From Atriophallophorus winterbourni (Eukaryota > Platyhelminthes > Trematoda > Plagiorchiida > Microphallidae): a DNA stretch of 64,000 nucleotides. Location of the stretch: NCBI GenBank assembly GCA_013407085.1, contig JACCGJ010023907.1, positions 110,010-174,009 on the forward strand, read 5' to 3'. Every line of letters starts with the position of its first letter. Positions within the stretch are counted from its first letter, which is position 1. The position numbers and the translations under genes are program-made. The notes below the pieces were generated by a model. The model was not told the DNA's origin, did no database searches, and worked only from the letters and a program-made list of their open reading frames with translations. Of the stretch, positions 1 to 9,030 are shown in pieces.

Positions 1-501
1 TCGGTTGACGATTCCTGCAAATGTGACATAGTCGTCGGTAGCTGTCTTGGATAACTTCAGACAGTTGTATCGAAGATTGAACAATGAAGCTTGGTCGCCG
101 AATATTTCACGGAGCTGAGCTACCGTTTCCTCAAAGGTGAGATCTTTAGGTTGTTTCGGCAAGATAAAATTGGTAAAACGTTCATGTTCAACCGTGCTAA
201 GCTTCCTAACCAGTAAACGTGCTTTCCAGGCTGGATCCTTGCTGCTGAGCTCATGCTGAAAGGTGTCCTCCCAGCGCTTGTACCAGGCATCGAATGTTTG
301 TCCCGATGAAGGTTCGTAATGAAACTCAGTGATGGTAGCAGATACAGAATCTATTGTTTCAGACTGCACATGAGACGATCCAACCGTTGCTATAGAGCTT
401 AGACGTTGTGTGAGTAATTCGATCATGCGCATTTGACTTTGTTCAAACAGCGCCTGTTGATCGCGAAGAAGCTTTGTTACATCTTCTACTGGTATAGACA
501 T
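1..501 (-). CDS. Gypsy-type retrotransposon Gag, N-terminal part (runs off the left edge)
   Basis: The minus strand is open from an ATG at 499-501 to the left edge, giving 167 codons without a stop. Gag forms the capsid that packages the element RNA. Residues 10-35 look helical and Q/L-rich, and residues 68-79 read GQTFDAWYKRWE, a block I recognise from capsid-like Gag proteins of Gypsy elements of the nematode K02A2.6 type. It sits directly downstream of a primer-binding site and an LTR in the same orientation, as expected for the first gene of an LTR retrotransposon. The zinc knuckle, protease and pol would lie outside the window. The open frame suggests a fairly young copy. The exact Gypsy lineage is inferred. 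Confidence 0.75.
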   Translation of the reverse strand, partial: MSIPVEDVTKLLRDQQALFEQSQMRMIELLTQRLSSIATVGSSHVQSETIDSVSATITEFHYEPSSGQTFDAWYKRWEDTFQHELSSKDPAWKARLLVRKLSTVEHERFTNFILPKQPKDLTFEETVAQLREIFGDQASLFNLRYNCLKLSKTATDDYVTFAGIVNR

Positions 502-516
502 TGTATGTGGATTCAG

Positions 517-533
517 TAATACCCCGTCGCCAA
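517..533 (-). promoter_or_regulatory. Primer-binding site of the Gypsy element
   Basis: Two bases after the LTR end, the minus strand reads TGGCGACGGGGTATTAC. TGGCGAC-type starts are typical tRNA-primed minus-strand priming sites of Gypsy/mdg-like elements. The tRNA species cannot be settled by eye. Confidence 0.55.
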
Positions 534-535
534 AT

Positions 536-726
536 TGTTATGTTTCACAGTCACGGGAAAACTCTAGATTCGCAAACAGACTGGTTCAGACGGAAGCACG
601 AGTGATTCGAATGGAAGTTTATTGCTGAAGTACAAAAGCACCAATGGCAAGCTGAAAGAGGGAAAAGAGGTTTTATGTAAACTGTAAACTATTACATAAT
701 GAACATTCGGAGGTTAACCGCCAACA
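536..726 (-). mobile_element. LTR (191 bp) of the Gypsy element, 5' LTR in minus orientation
   Basis: Read on the minus strand the segment starts TGTTGGCGG and ends AACATAACA, so it has the TG...CA ends of an LTR. It carries an AATAAA polyadenylation signal near 626-632 and is followed by the primer-binding site and gag. The partner LTR lies left of the window. The neighbouring sequence at 727-765 is AT microsatellite, a possible insertion target. Confidence 0.7.
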
Positions 727-771
727 TATAATATATATAGATAGATTATAATATATATATTAATGTTGCAC

Positions 772-1138
772 GGGTGTGCAATCGTGCAGTACTTATGTAC
801 TGTGCGGCTAACTGTGCTAAATTGATCGACCAGCATCCTTCGGCGTTTGTTCGAGTCAGCTTCTCTAGCCTTTACACAACCAAGTGCGACCTGCAAGGCA
901 GCAGGGAGTTGCCAGATTTTTCCTCAGGGTTTTCTCACGAAGCCTTTCCCGCGATCAGGTATCCCGCAAGGCAGCGGAGGTTCAAAATCAGGGTTTACCT
1001 ACCCTTAGATGAAATGCCCTCCCAGGCTAACGAAGTCCATCTGTCCGAAGCAAACTAGTTTTCAGGCGCCAGTCTCTCGCCCTCGCCCCTTCTCCTGTTG
1101 GTAGAAGCAGTTCCGCCGGGTTCGGGGAGCCACTCGTG
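772..1138 (+). repeat. Composite repeat: SINE 5' part joined to a LINE 5'-leader-like block
   Basis: Bases 772-835 match the start of the SINE copies at 4328, 47063 and 55222 (minus): GTGCAATCGTGC followed by GCTAAATTGAT. From about 827 the sequence switches to a block seen again at 46119-46468, with a gap of about 45 bases at 46198-46242 relative to that copy. At the 46-kb locus the block is preceded by a CTTTACTTTACTT-rich leader, which suggests a LINE 5' untranslated region. No coding function is seen here. Confidence 0.6.
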
Positions 1139-1280
1139 CAGGCCAGAAGCTGGACTTGGTTGTCAGAGGCTACTTGAGACGCGCGCCATATGGGAGTATT
1201 TTATAAACAGTGGGAGCTTATCCCCACTATCACCACCGGCTATGACAACCTTTGCACACAGCAAATGGGAGTGAGTTACT

Positions 1281-2131
1281 TCAGGTGGTCCTATAAATTT
1301 CTTGGACTACAGGCTGAGATAATTTTTCGACCGCAATGCGTTTCCCCTTTGAAGGTTTCGTACCGGAGAACTTTAACGAGAAAATACACCGCACAAGAAC
1401 ATGATCTGAATCTATGCAGGTATTCCAAAAGGAGCGGTAGTCCTCAATGCAACATATCCAGCGAGCACTTACGGCAATATGGTCGATTTGGGCCGAGCGA
1501 GCGCCATGTGGCACATTGACATCTTTTTATGGCGAAAGGAAGTACTGTTAATGAATAATCGCGATTGTGCACATAATTGTATGAACCGTTCACCATTAGC
1601 TGTGCGTTGGCCTTCAAGACCAAATATGCCACCTAATTGCGATTCAAATGTATCAAAGCAACCCAGTTTGACAGTCATATCTCCCCGCTAAGACAACAAA
1701 ATATGAGCTTTCTGTAGGTCGCAAAAGTGCTTAGATCGTCGTGGAAGGCGTTATTTTCGTCGCCCGAATTGGTGTCAATAAACAAGCACCTCCGATTAGA
1801 AGATTTGGAGTTGAGTCTAAATGCGCACATCCGGCTATTGCAAGGAATCCAATCGATTAGATAGGATTCGGCACGTGAATTCAGCACTGTACCAACACAA
1901 GCCTGTCCTGAAATGGCAGCTACAGAATCCCCACAGCAGCGCAAAAAGTAGCCAGTATTTGGGGTAATAAGTTCAGTAATTATATACCAATCGTATAGGC
2001 GCGTTTCTGATAAACAGCAGAGATCAATAGTTAGACTATCTAAAGTAAGAGTCAGTGCAGCTTGCCGGTTTATCTGTCTGAGGGTTCAGACATTCATAGC
2101 TGCGATGTGAGCAGAGGTCCGTGGTTTTAGA
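1281..2131 (-). pseudogene. RTE-type LINE endonuclease domain, frameshifted relic
   Basis: The minus strand carries an apurinic-type endonuclease domain of an RTE-clade retrotransposon in three frames. The N-terminal part near 2130-1945 includes CCLSETRLYDW. The middle at 1944-1675 includes GVGTVL-like and LIDWIPCNSR motifs. The C-terminal third at 1514-1281 includes IDHIAVSARW and FWNTCIDSDHVLV, where the SDH catalytic motif is kept. This enzyme nicks target DNA for target-primed reverse transcription. At least two frameshifts make it inactive. The reverse transcriptase part is absent; at 1200-1280 the similarity fades. Confidence 0.75.
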
Positions 2132-2139
2132 AAGTGATC

Positions 2140-2680
2140 TGTAAGTATGCGAATAGAGGATGCTCCAACATGATCAGTCCGGTCTTTTTACGGTTGAGAT
2201 TGACGGAAAAAAGTTGTTAATAGCTGAAGGGGGAAGGACAGAAACAGTTAGATTAGGGCAAGCAGTGGCTTGTTTTCGCTTACCCGCCCTGTTGTATGCA
2301 GCAGGTAAGGCAACCCTGTTTATCGTGCGCGACGACCGATGAATTATGAAGTTCGGTTTTGCAGTTATAGTTATGGTTGTATGCGGATAAAGCCTCTGGC
2401 TAAAAAGCCTGACTCACATGGCAGCGGGTTGGGTTGAGACAGTGTTCCTCTGATTTCTATCCATTGACCTTCCTGGTATGAATGGCTCTGAAGGTGCCCG
2501 GAGAGCAACACCCAGCGTATCTCAATGGGCTACGGTGTTTACCACTTATCCACTGTTTCAAGGCTCACTGAACATAAACTTACTGTCTTCACCTGATGAC
2601 GGCAAACAGCCAGAAACCGGTAGTGATACGTAAGTGCGGGGATGTGAGCAACACATTACTTAGGTCATCCATAAGCGCCT
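2140..2680. other. Non-coding repeat-derived spacer
   Basis: I see no gene. The sequence at 2440-2600 has the flavour of an RTE 5' leader (AACACCCAGCGT and neighbours). The segment 2262-2290 resembles 47628-47650. The 60-codon frame at 2160-2342 has no recognisable motif. Confidence 0.3.
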
Positions 2681-2800
2681 TGAGTGCTTGACCATGAACC
2701 ACTATGTGATTCTGTGTTCGAACACCGTGGTTCGTTGTACGAACCCTATGTAACAGTGGCATTCAAGTATAACTTTGTTTACCTTTTTGATAACTGTTTT
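2639..2800 (+). repeat. Interspersed repeat (family X), copy related to 62057-62215
   Basis: It begins GGGGATGTGAGCA and runs through a segment with GTGATTCTGT and CGTGGTTC that reappears at 62057-62215. Short copies of its start are seen at 50770, 56566 and 60101. Nothing in it is recognisably coding. The repeated start suggests the terminus of a mobile element. Confidence 0.55.
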
Positions 2801-2839
2801 CCGTTTTGTAGTTCTTTGGGTAGCCCTGACAGAAGTGCA

Positions 2840-3831
2840 GCTTGTTCATCGAGGTTTCCAAATTTAGCCACTTCGAATATTTTGCCTACTTCGAATGCCT
2901 ACAGAGCGTTCTTCCGCCAGCGTATACCATTCACATTAGCTAGCATCGGACAACAGGCGGCCATGGCTCGCACACATGATAGCCTCGATGCCGATGTTTG
3001 CTGTTTGTGGGATACAAGCATGCATAACTCTAACTCGGTTATGCGAGTGTCTAATCCTTCGAACTTACGCAAGTCACACTATCTACGCCTGACTAATGAT
3101 GACGATGTTATGGTATCCGGTCAAGCTGGTGTTGGAATCGTTTTGAGTGAGAAAGCTGAGGTCGCACTGTTAGACTGGATCCCTGTCGACAGTCACCTTT
3201 TTGAAGTAAGACTTAAGGGTTCGTGCAGGAAAGGTCGATTTCACAATCAATCCCGCAACCTGTTTGTGGTTGCTGCTTATGCACAGACTAATTGTAGATA
3301 TAGATGCTTGCAAGCGGGTGTTAGGACCAGGTGGCCACGGACTGAGAGAAATGCTGATGCTTGCTCGCCTGGGGACCAAAAGCACCACCTAATAGTTGGC
3401 TGGAAACCTTACGCGATATGGCTGTAAACCGAAGTCAGTGGCGCCAGTGTATTTTATCATGTGCGTCATTTTTTCCAGTATTATTTTATATAAAAAACAA
3501 AAACAAAACAAAAAAACACAAAATCGCATGCAGTGAAACTACAAAAACAAGCTGCTTTTCGCGCATTTGCTTTTGCGTGCTTAATTATCTGCTTTTCCTG
3601 CTTCATATTGTTTGGCACTTTGTCTGGCTCCAGACTTGTGTTTCATGATGATGACTAATGGTAGCTCTGAACGTGCAAACGATGAGTTTTATGGAAGATT
3701 ACAAGAACTCATTAGACTTGCAACGAGAAGTGATATCGTTGTCTTAGCTGGAGACATAAACGCACGTGTAGACTGTCAATCTTTAAAGGAGCATTTTCGT
3801 GAGTGGACGACTCTTAAGCATATTTGAGTGG
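2840..3831 (+). pseudogene. RTE-type LINE endonuclease, copy split by a nested insertion
   Basis: The open frame at 2684-3427 contains an RTE endonuclease: IGQQAAMARTHDSLD near 2955, GQAGVGIVLSEKAE near 3122, then LLDWIPVDS, and FVVAAYAQTN ending at 3293. The domain resumes at 3660 with SSERANDEFYGRL and IVVLAGDINARV. Between the halves lies a 355-bp RTE 3' fragment (3298-3652) flanked by a 12-bp target duplication. The N-terminal start and the reverse transcriptase are missing. At about 3826 the copy runs into an unrelated minus-strand LINE relic. The copy is dead. Confidence 0.75.
3298..3652 (+). mobile_element. 5'-truncated RTE LINE 3' end, nested in an RTE endonuclease
   Basis: The insert carries the last codons of an RTE reverse transcriptase (a LVRTRWPR-like and DMAVNRSQWR-like end), an A-rich 3' UTR, the shared tail motif GGCACTTTGTCTGG and a short (ATG)n end. 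It is flanked by GACTAATTGTAG (3286-3297) and GACTAATGGTAG (3653-3664), a 12-bp target-site duplication with one change. Compared with the longer copy at 40650-41390 it also lacks an internal stretch between LARL and WGPK. Confidence 0.8.
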
Positions 3832-4880
3832 ATACAATCATCTCGCCCAGCTTTGTTGACGCTAACATGGTTAAGGGCGTTATACACCTTAGCCTCATAG
3901 AATGACAACTCATCTAGTGCAGCGGCAACTGTTTGTTGGCTAAGCAGCCCAAACGGTGCATTTGAAGAATTATCACACCGTTGAACGCTACTTAAAAACC
4001 TTCAGAAGGCAGTAGTCTTAGCCAGTTCGGTATCAGCTATTCAGCCCTCCAGTTTCAAATTTCCAATGCATTCACTGGTTTTGCCTTTTGATCGTGCATA
4101 CCTATAAAATCATTTCGGATTAGATTTAGCATCCCTAGCTAAAGATAACTCAAAATCCTGTGTTAACAAATGTTGGAATTAAACATAAGAGTTCTGAGCG
4201 GTTTTGTAACGAGCCCAGGACCAGAAGTGAGATATAGCTTATATTGCTGCCCTAGGCGATCCCGTTTACGGTTAGACCCACGAACTTGAAGAGCACATCA
4301 GGGTGGCATTTGATGCCTACTCAATCGCCGGATGTGCAACCGCGCAGCTAACGTGCGGCTAACGTCGTGCTAAATTGATTGGCCATCGGTAGTGAGCTGC
4401 ATGCTGAAACAGGCTGGAGTCTCACTACCATTTCTATTACCCCATCATATCTGTCTAGGCCTGGGCAACCTGACAGTATCTTAGCCCATGTGCAGTCTCT
4501 GACTGTACGGCACTTTGCCTGGATCAAGCTTGTGCTTTCATACTATCATACCATATTCAAACTATTTGTAACTCTTTTAGATACCTACAAATTCAATCCC
4601 AGTATTCACCTAAATCGGAATCGCTGGAGAACTGACGTGACTATTCTGTAGGAGTAACCCTAAGTCTACTAGCCTAAAGTTGCGCCTAGAAGGAGCGAGT
4701 GGTTTGTAAAAACCAAGTATCACTTCAAACCGCTCAGCGGTTTGCTGAGCAGTGGTAGGTATTTTAAATACATAACGGCTTCTAGATGAGGCCGACAACA
4801 ACAAAACAAGAGTGGATGGAGTACATCCATAATTACATTTCCAAAAGTCTGAAACATATAATCTTCGCCAAGAAAAATAT
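3826..4880 (-). pseudogene. CR1/Jockey-like LINE (family A) relic, 5' part of ORF2
   Basis: The segment is a diverged copy of 10461-11275 of the longer family A element at 8681-11342, in the same orientation. Shared blocks include CAGCTTTGTTGACGC, GACAACTCATCTAGTGCA and GTGGATGGAGTACA. It would encode the end of the endonuclease and the linker before the reverse transcriptase, but reading frames are destroyed. A SINE (4328-4545) sits inside it and replaces about 30 bases of the LINE. Confidence 0.75.
4328..4545 (+). mobile_element. SINE-like element, about 220 bp
   Basis: It shares start (GTGCAACCGCGC), middle (GGCTGGAGTCTCACT, CCTGGGCAACCTGACAG) and end (GGCACTTTGCCTGGATCA, TTGTGCTTTCATAC) with copies at 47063-47278 and, on the minus strand, 54800-55222. 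No open frame spans it. Its last 35 bases resemble the tail of the RTE LINEs in this window, as in SINEs mobilised by a partner LINE. I see no clear tRNA-type promoter boxes. Confidence 0.7.
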
Positions 4881-4949
4881 CTATACCGAAAATTCACAAT
4901 AGAGTACAAAAAGATTTTTCATTTCCAAATATTATCGATTAAGGAATTT

Positions 4950-4972
4950 CATCATCATCATCATCATCATCA
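4950..4972. repeat. (ATC)n microsatellite
   Basis: Seven uninterrupted ATC units and flanking partial units. On the minus strand this is (GAT)n, like the tails of RTE copies, but no RTE tail is attached. Confidence 0.9.
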
Positions 4973-5095
4973 AAGACAGCATTACACCGGAATTTATTTC
5001 GTGATAAAATATGTCTGAGGACTACATTGACTGATTAAAAAAACAACTACATAATTTTTAACACCGAAGAAATTAGCCAGGCTATGTAATATTGT

Positions 5096-6857
5096 ATGTT
5101 GTACGAGCAGCGATTGGTTGACGAGTCTACTTGTGCACCAAAACGGCTATTCGCATACATTCGACGCCGCACAAAGGCGTCGCCATATATTCCTAATTTG
5201 ATAGATACTAATGGGGTAGACATTACTGAGGATGGTTTGAAAGCTGAAGCCATGGCTAAGCAGTATGCCTCCGTGTACTGTCGGGAAGACAGTGATCTTC
5301 GTTCTGTCTCTAATAACATTGAGGTGCTGTCTGATCTTGATGTAGAATTAGAGACTGTTAGACTCCTGTTGGAACAGTTAGACACACAATCCGAGCCAGG
5401 ACCAGACGGTATTCATCCGTTGGTTTTACGAGCACTATCAGAAGTGTTGTGCGTTCTGATGGCCAGGTTGTTTACAAAATCTGTAACATTAGGGGTCTTG
5501 CCACAAGAATGGAAACAGGGTATTATTAAACCTATGTTTAAGAGTGGGGACACTAGTAGTCCCGCTAATTACAGGCCGGTCACATTGACTTCTGTAATCG
5601 GTAAAATTTTAGAGAAGCTGATCAAAAGGAAATTAGAGCACTTTCTTTTGGAGTGTGGGCGTTGGTGTCCACAACAACATGGATTCACCAAAAGTCGCTC
5701 ATGCGTAAGTAATCTGCTCCTGGCGCGAGGAAGTTGGTGTGCTTTGACTGATTATGGTCAAGAGGTCGATGTCATTTTTATCGACTTTAGTAAGGCGTTT
5801 GACCGCGTGCCCCACCGCCGATTGCTCGTCAAGCTGCAGGGTTTGGGTATTCAGGGTTGTCTACTTAAGTGGATCGAGGCATTCATCTCAGGGCGGTCAA
5901 ACCGTGTAGAGGTGAATGGAGTTTTGTCTTCAGAGATGATAGCAGTCTCCGGAGTGCCGCAGGGATCTGTCCTTGGCCCTTTTTTATTCAAAGTTTTCGT
6001 GAATGATATTCCGGACGCGGTAGCGATCGATTGTCTTTTATTCGCGGATGATCTGAAACTGTTGGCCTCTGTCAGTTCCTGCGATGGCCACAAGTAACGG
6101 CAACAAGCAGTTGATGACTTACTCAGCTGGACACATCGCTGGTCACTGCCTATCAATGGGGACAAGACAGTGGTCATGCGCATATACTCCGATGACACTG
6201 GTGGTGAATACTTTCTTGGAGGTAAGCCTATTAGAGCGGTGACGGTCGAAAAAGACTGAGGGATTCTGGTTATGGATTCCTTGAAGTCGAAGGCTGACAC
6301 TTGTCGGAGAATAGGCAGCGCTACCAGGGATGCTCTGGGCGATTCGGCGTTCCTTTGCGTCCATTACCCCGCAAATGTTCCAGACACTTTTCTCTGTGTA
6401 CATTCGTCCTCTGTTGGAATATGGGCTACCTGTTGCATTTCCTCAGTTCAAAGGCGAATGCGTCTCCTTGGAGAGGGTACAAAGGAGGGGCACTAAGATG
6501 GTTTGTGGAATGCGCCAACTCGCGTACGAGGATAGGAGGAGCTTGCTGAAACTATACCCCCTCGAACTTCGAAGGGAAAGATATGACCTGCTCCTGACAC
6601 GCCGTATTCTTCTCGGTCAATATGGAGACGAGTTCCTCCAGTACTTCCGATTAGTAGGTGAGTCGAGGACTCGTGTACATGACTTTAAGTTGCAGAAGCC
6701 TAGAAGGCTGAAGCTGAGTAATGTGAGCACGCTATCCACGCGGGTGGTGAACACTTGGAACTCTCTACCGAAAGGGCTCCTGTCTCTACCATCCGAACAG
6801 CTATTCAAAAGCGCGTTGGATCAGCATTTGTTGAGACGGATGGACTTGATCCCCGAG
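5096..6857 (+). pseudogene. LINE family E reverse transcriptase, 5'-truncated, with two stops and a frameshift
   Basis: The 333-codon frame from 5096 encodes a CR1/Jockey-type reverse transcriptase with GPDGIHPLVLRAL, NYRPVTLTSVIGKILEKLI, FIDFSKAFDRVPH, GVPQGSVLGP and FADDLKLL, the last holding catalytic DD. The C-terminal part continues to 6857 in other frames. Comparison with the second copy (7456-8409, minus) shows the damage: CAA to TAA near 6096, TTA to TGA near 6257, and one extra G near 6328. The endonuclease is missing, so the copy is 5'-truncated at about 5090. The 3' UTR runs to about 6984 and ends in GAAGAAGA. Confidence 0.85.
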
Positions 6858-6984
6858 TGATATAGTGGTGTTCCTCTACTCTCAGGGTTTGCCTTGTCAG
6901 CAGAAGTCACCCATGTCTATTACTGTGATGAAGCTCAAACGGGATTTTATCCCTTCTGCTTTCGATTCAGAAGAAGATACGACC

Positions 6985-7344
6985 CCTGATAATTTATAAT
7001 AACGGCGTTAACGGCTTTTTTAATTCATAACCCGTATATTTTAAGAGCCATTTAACTTTTTCTTGAGAATTTGCTTTCCAGAATTATTAAAATTCAAGAA
7101 AATATACTTTTCTCATTATTGAAATGATGAAGCCACTCGTATCAGGGATTCCATGAATTGAGTTCACAATTCGCACATAAACGTTTGAACTTAAACGCTA
7201 ATCATCATTATGGAATAAACAGTACAATTCAGATCAACCCAAGCCCAATGTTTTGGAAGTTCCTAATTTCAGATTGACCGTGGAAATTTTGTGTACGTGC
7301 AAAAATTGTTGCTGCTGATGTTCAGAATCCTTCTGTTGACTCTT
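6985..7344. other. AT-rich spacer between two inverted LINE E copies
   Basis: About 360 bp with no open frame, motif or repeat that I recognise. It forms the loop between the arms of the inverted repeat. Confidence 0.5.
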
Positions 7345-8498
7345 CTTCTTCTGAATCGAAAGCATAAGGGATAAAATCCCGTTTAAGCTTCATCACAGTA
7401 ATAGACATGGGTGACTTCTGCTGACAAGGCAAACCCTGAGAGTAGAGGAACACCACTATATCACTCCGGGGATCAAGTCCATCCGTCTCAACAAATGCTG
7501 ATCCAACGCGCTTTTGAATAGCTGTTCAGATGGTAGAGACAGGAGCTCTTTCGGTAGAGAGTTCCAAGTGTTCACCACCCGCGTGGATAGCGTGCTCGCA
7601 TTACTCAGCTTCAGCCTTCTAGGCTTCTGCAACTTAAAGTCATGTCCACGAGTCCTCGACTCACCTACTAATCGGAAGTACTGGAGGAACTCGTCTCCAT
7701 ATTGACCGAGAAGAATACGGCGTGTCAGGAGCAGGTCATATCTTTCCCTTCGAAGCTCTAGGGGGTAGAGTTTCAGCAAGCTCCTCCTATCCTCGTACGC
7801 GAGTTGGCGCATTCCACAAACCATCTTAGTGCCCCTCCTTTGTACCCTCTCCAAGGAGTCGCATTCGCCTTTGGACTGAGGAAATGCAACAGGTAGCCCA
7901 TATTCCAACAGAGGACGAATGTACACAGAGAAAAGTGTCTGGAACATTTGCGGGGTAATGGACGCAAAGGAACGCCGAATCGCCCAGAGCATCCTGGTAG
8001 CGCTGCCTATTCTCCGACAAGTGTCAGCCTTCGACTTCAAGGAATCCATAACCAGAATCCCTAAGTCTTTTTCGACCGTCACCGCTCTAATAGGCTTACC
8101 TCCAAGAAAGTATTCACCACCAGTGTCATCGGAGTTTATGCGCATGACCACTGTCTTGTCCTCATTGATAGGCAGTGACCAGCGATGTGTCCAACTGACT
8201 AAGTCATCAACTGCTTGTTGCAGTTGCTTGTGGCCATCGCAGGAACTGACAGAGGCCCACAGTTTCAGATCATCCGCGAATAAAAGACAATCGATCGCTA
8301 CCGCGTCCGGAATATCATTCACGAAAATTTTGAATAACAATGGGCCAAGTTCAAATCCCTGCGGCACTCCGGAGCCTGCTATCAACTCTGAAGACAAAAC
8401 TCCATTCACCTCTACACGGTTTGACCGCCCTGAGATGAATGCCTCGATCCACTTAAGTAGACAACCTGAATACCCAAACCCTCCAGCTTGACGAGCGA
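7345..8498 (-). pseudogene. LINE family E, second copy, inverted relative to the first
   Basis: A 317-codon frame (8409 to 7456) encodes the C-terminal half of the same reverse transcriptase as at 5096-6857, including FADDLKLW, the thumb region and the C-terminal domain ending LLRRMDLIPG. It is 5'-truncated inside the palm; a missing G near 8465 breaks the frame further upstream. The usual PQGSVLGP motif reads PQGFELGP here, so activity is unlikely. The 3' UTR matches the first copy nearly base for base down to the GAAGAAGA tail at 7345. Confidence 0.85.
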
Positions 8499-8680
8499 CC
8501 AGTGTTTTATTTGCGTGGGATCAGATATACTTGATAATTTGCACGAAATACATTGCGACGCGTTCCCACACGAACCTCACGAATGTCATCTCTCAACTGT
8601 TACTCAATCGATACGCGTCTGTGTATCGATGGAAGCTATCTTAGCCCAGATTCAACGATCAGACGACCTTGACCTTGTAG
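8499..8680. other. Short unique spacer
   Basis: About 180 bp between two LINE copies without a recognisable feature. Confidence 0.4.
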
Positions 8681-9030
8681 CAGTTCAGTTCAGTTCAGTT
8701 GCACAGGACAGTAAGTGGCGAACGAGCCAATCGAGCGTCCAGAATTTCTTTCGGTGGAAAGCTGCAGAGAAGCAACCACCACTGCCAAAGCGTTTATTCT
8801 TATTGTGGTTTGGATATCCTCGACGATCGCGATGCCAAGGGATTATCCGGGTTGTATGTAGGAAGCACCACGTAATGAATGATGCTGGAAAGATAAGAAT
8901 ACATTTCTCCCCACCAGTACGGTGAGAGGTCAGCAAAAGAAGAGTTGTGTATTAAACAAACAGAACTTTAGCATTTACTTACTTACCAAACAACGATAAA
9001 AATGGTGAACAACCTAATCTTGCATAAAAA
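8681..9030 (-). mobile_element. 3' UTR and (TGAAC)n tail of LINE family A copy 1
   Basis: Read on the minus strand, about 330 bp of 3' UTR follow the ORF and end in repeats of TGAAC at 8700-8681. The same UTR and tail appear at 11366-11740 and 30720-31105, which defines the element end. CR1-clade LINEs typically end in short direct repeats rather than poly(A). Confidence 0.8.

Noticed and set aside
714..896. 60-codon minus-strand frame
   Set aside because: It crosses the LTR end and an AT microsatellite and has no motif; it is a chance frame.
774..1058. 94-codon plus-strand frame as a gene
   Set aside because: It lies wholly in a composite repeat that recurs at 46 kb with a different frame.
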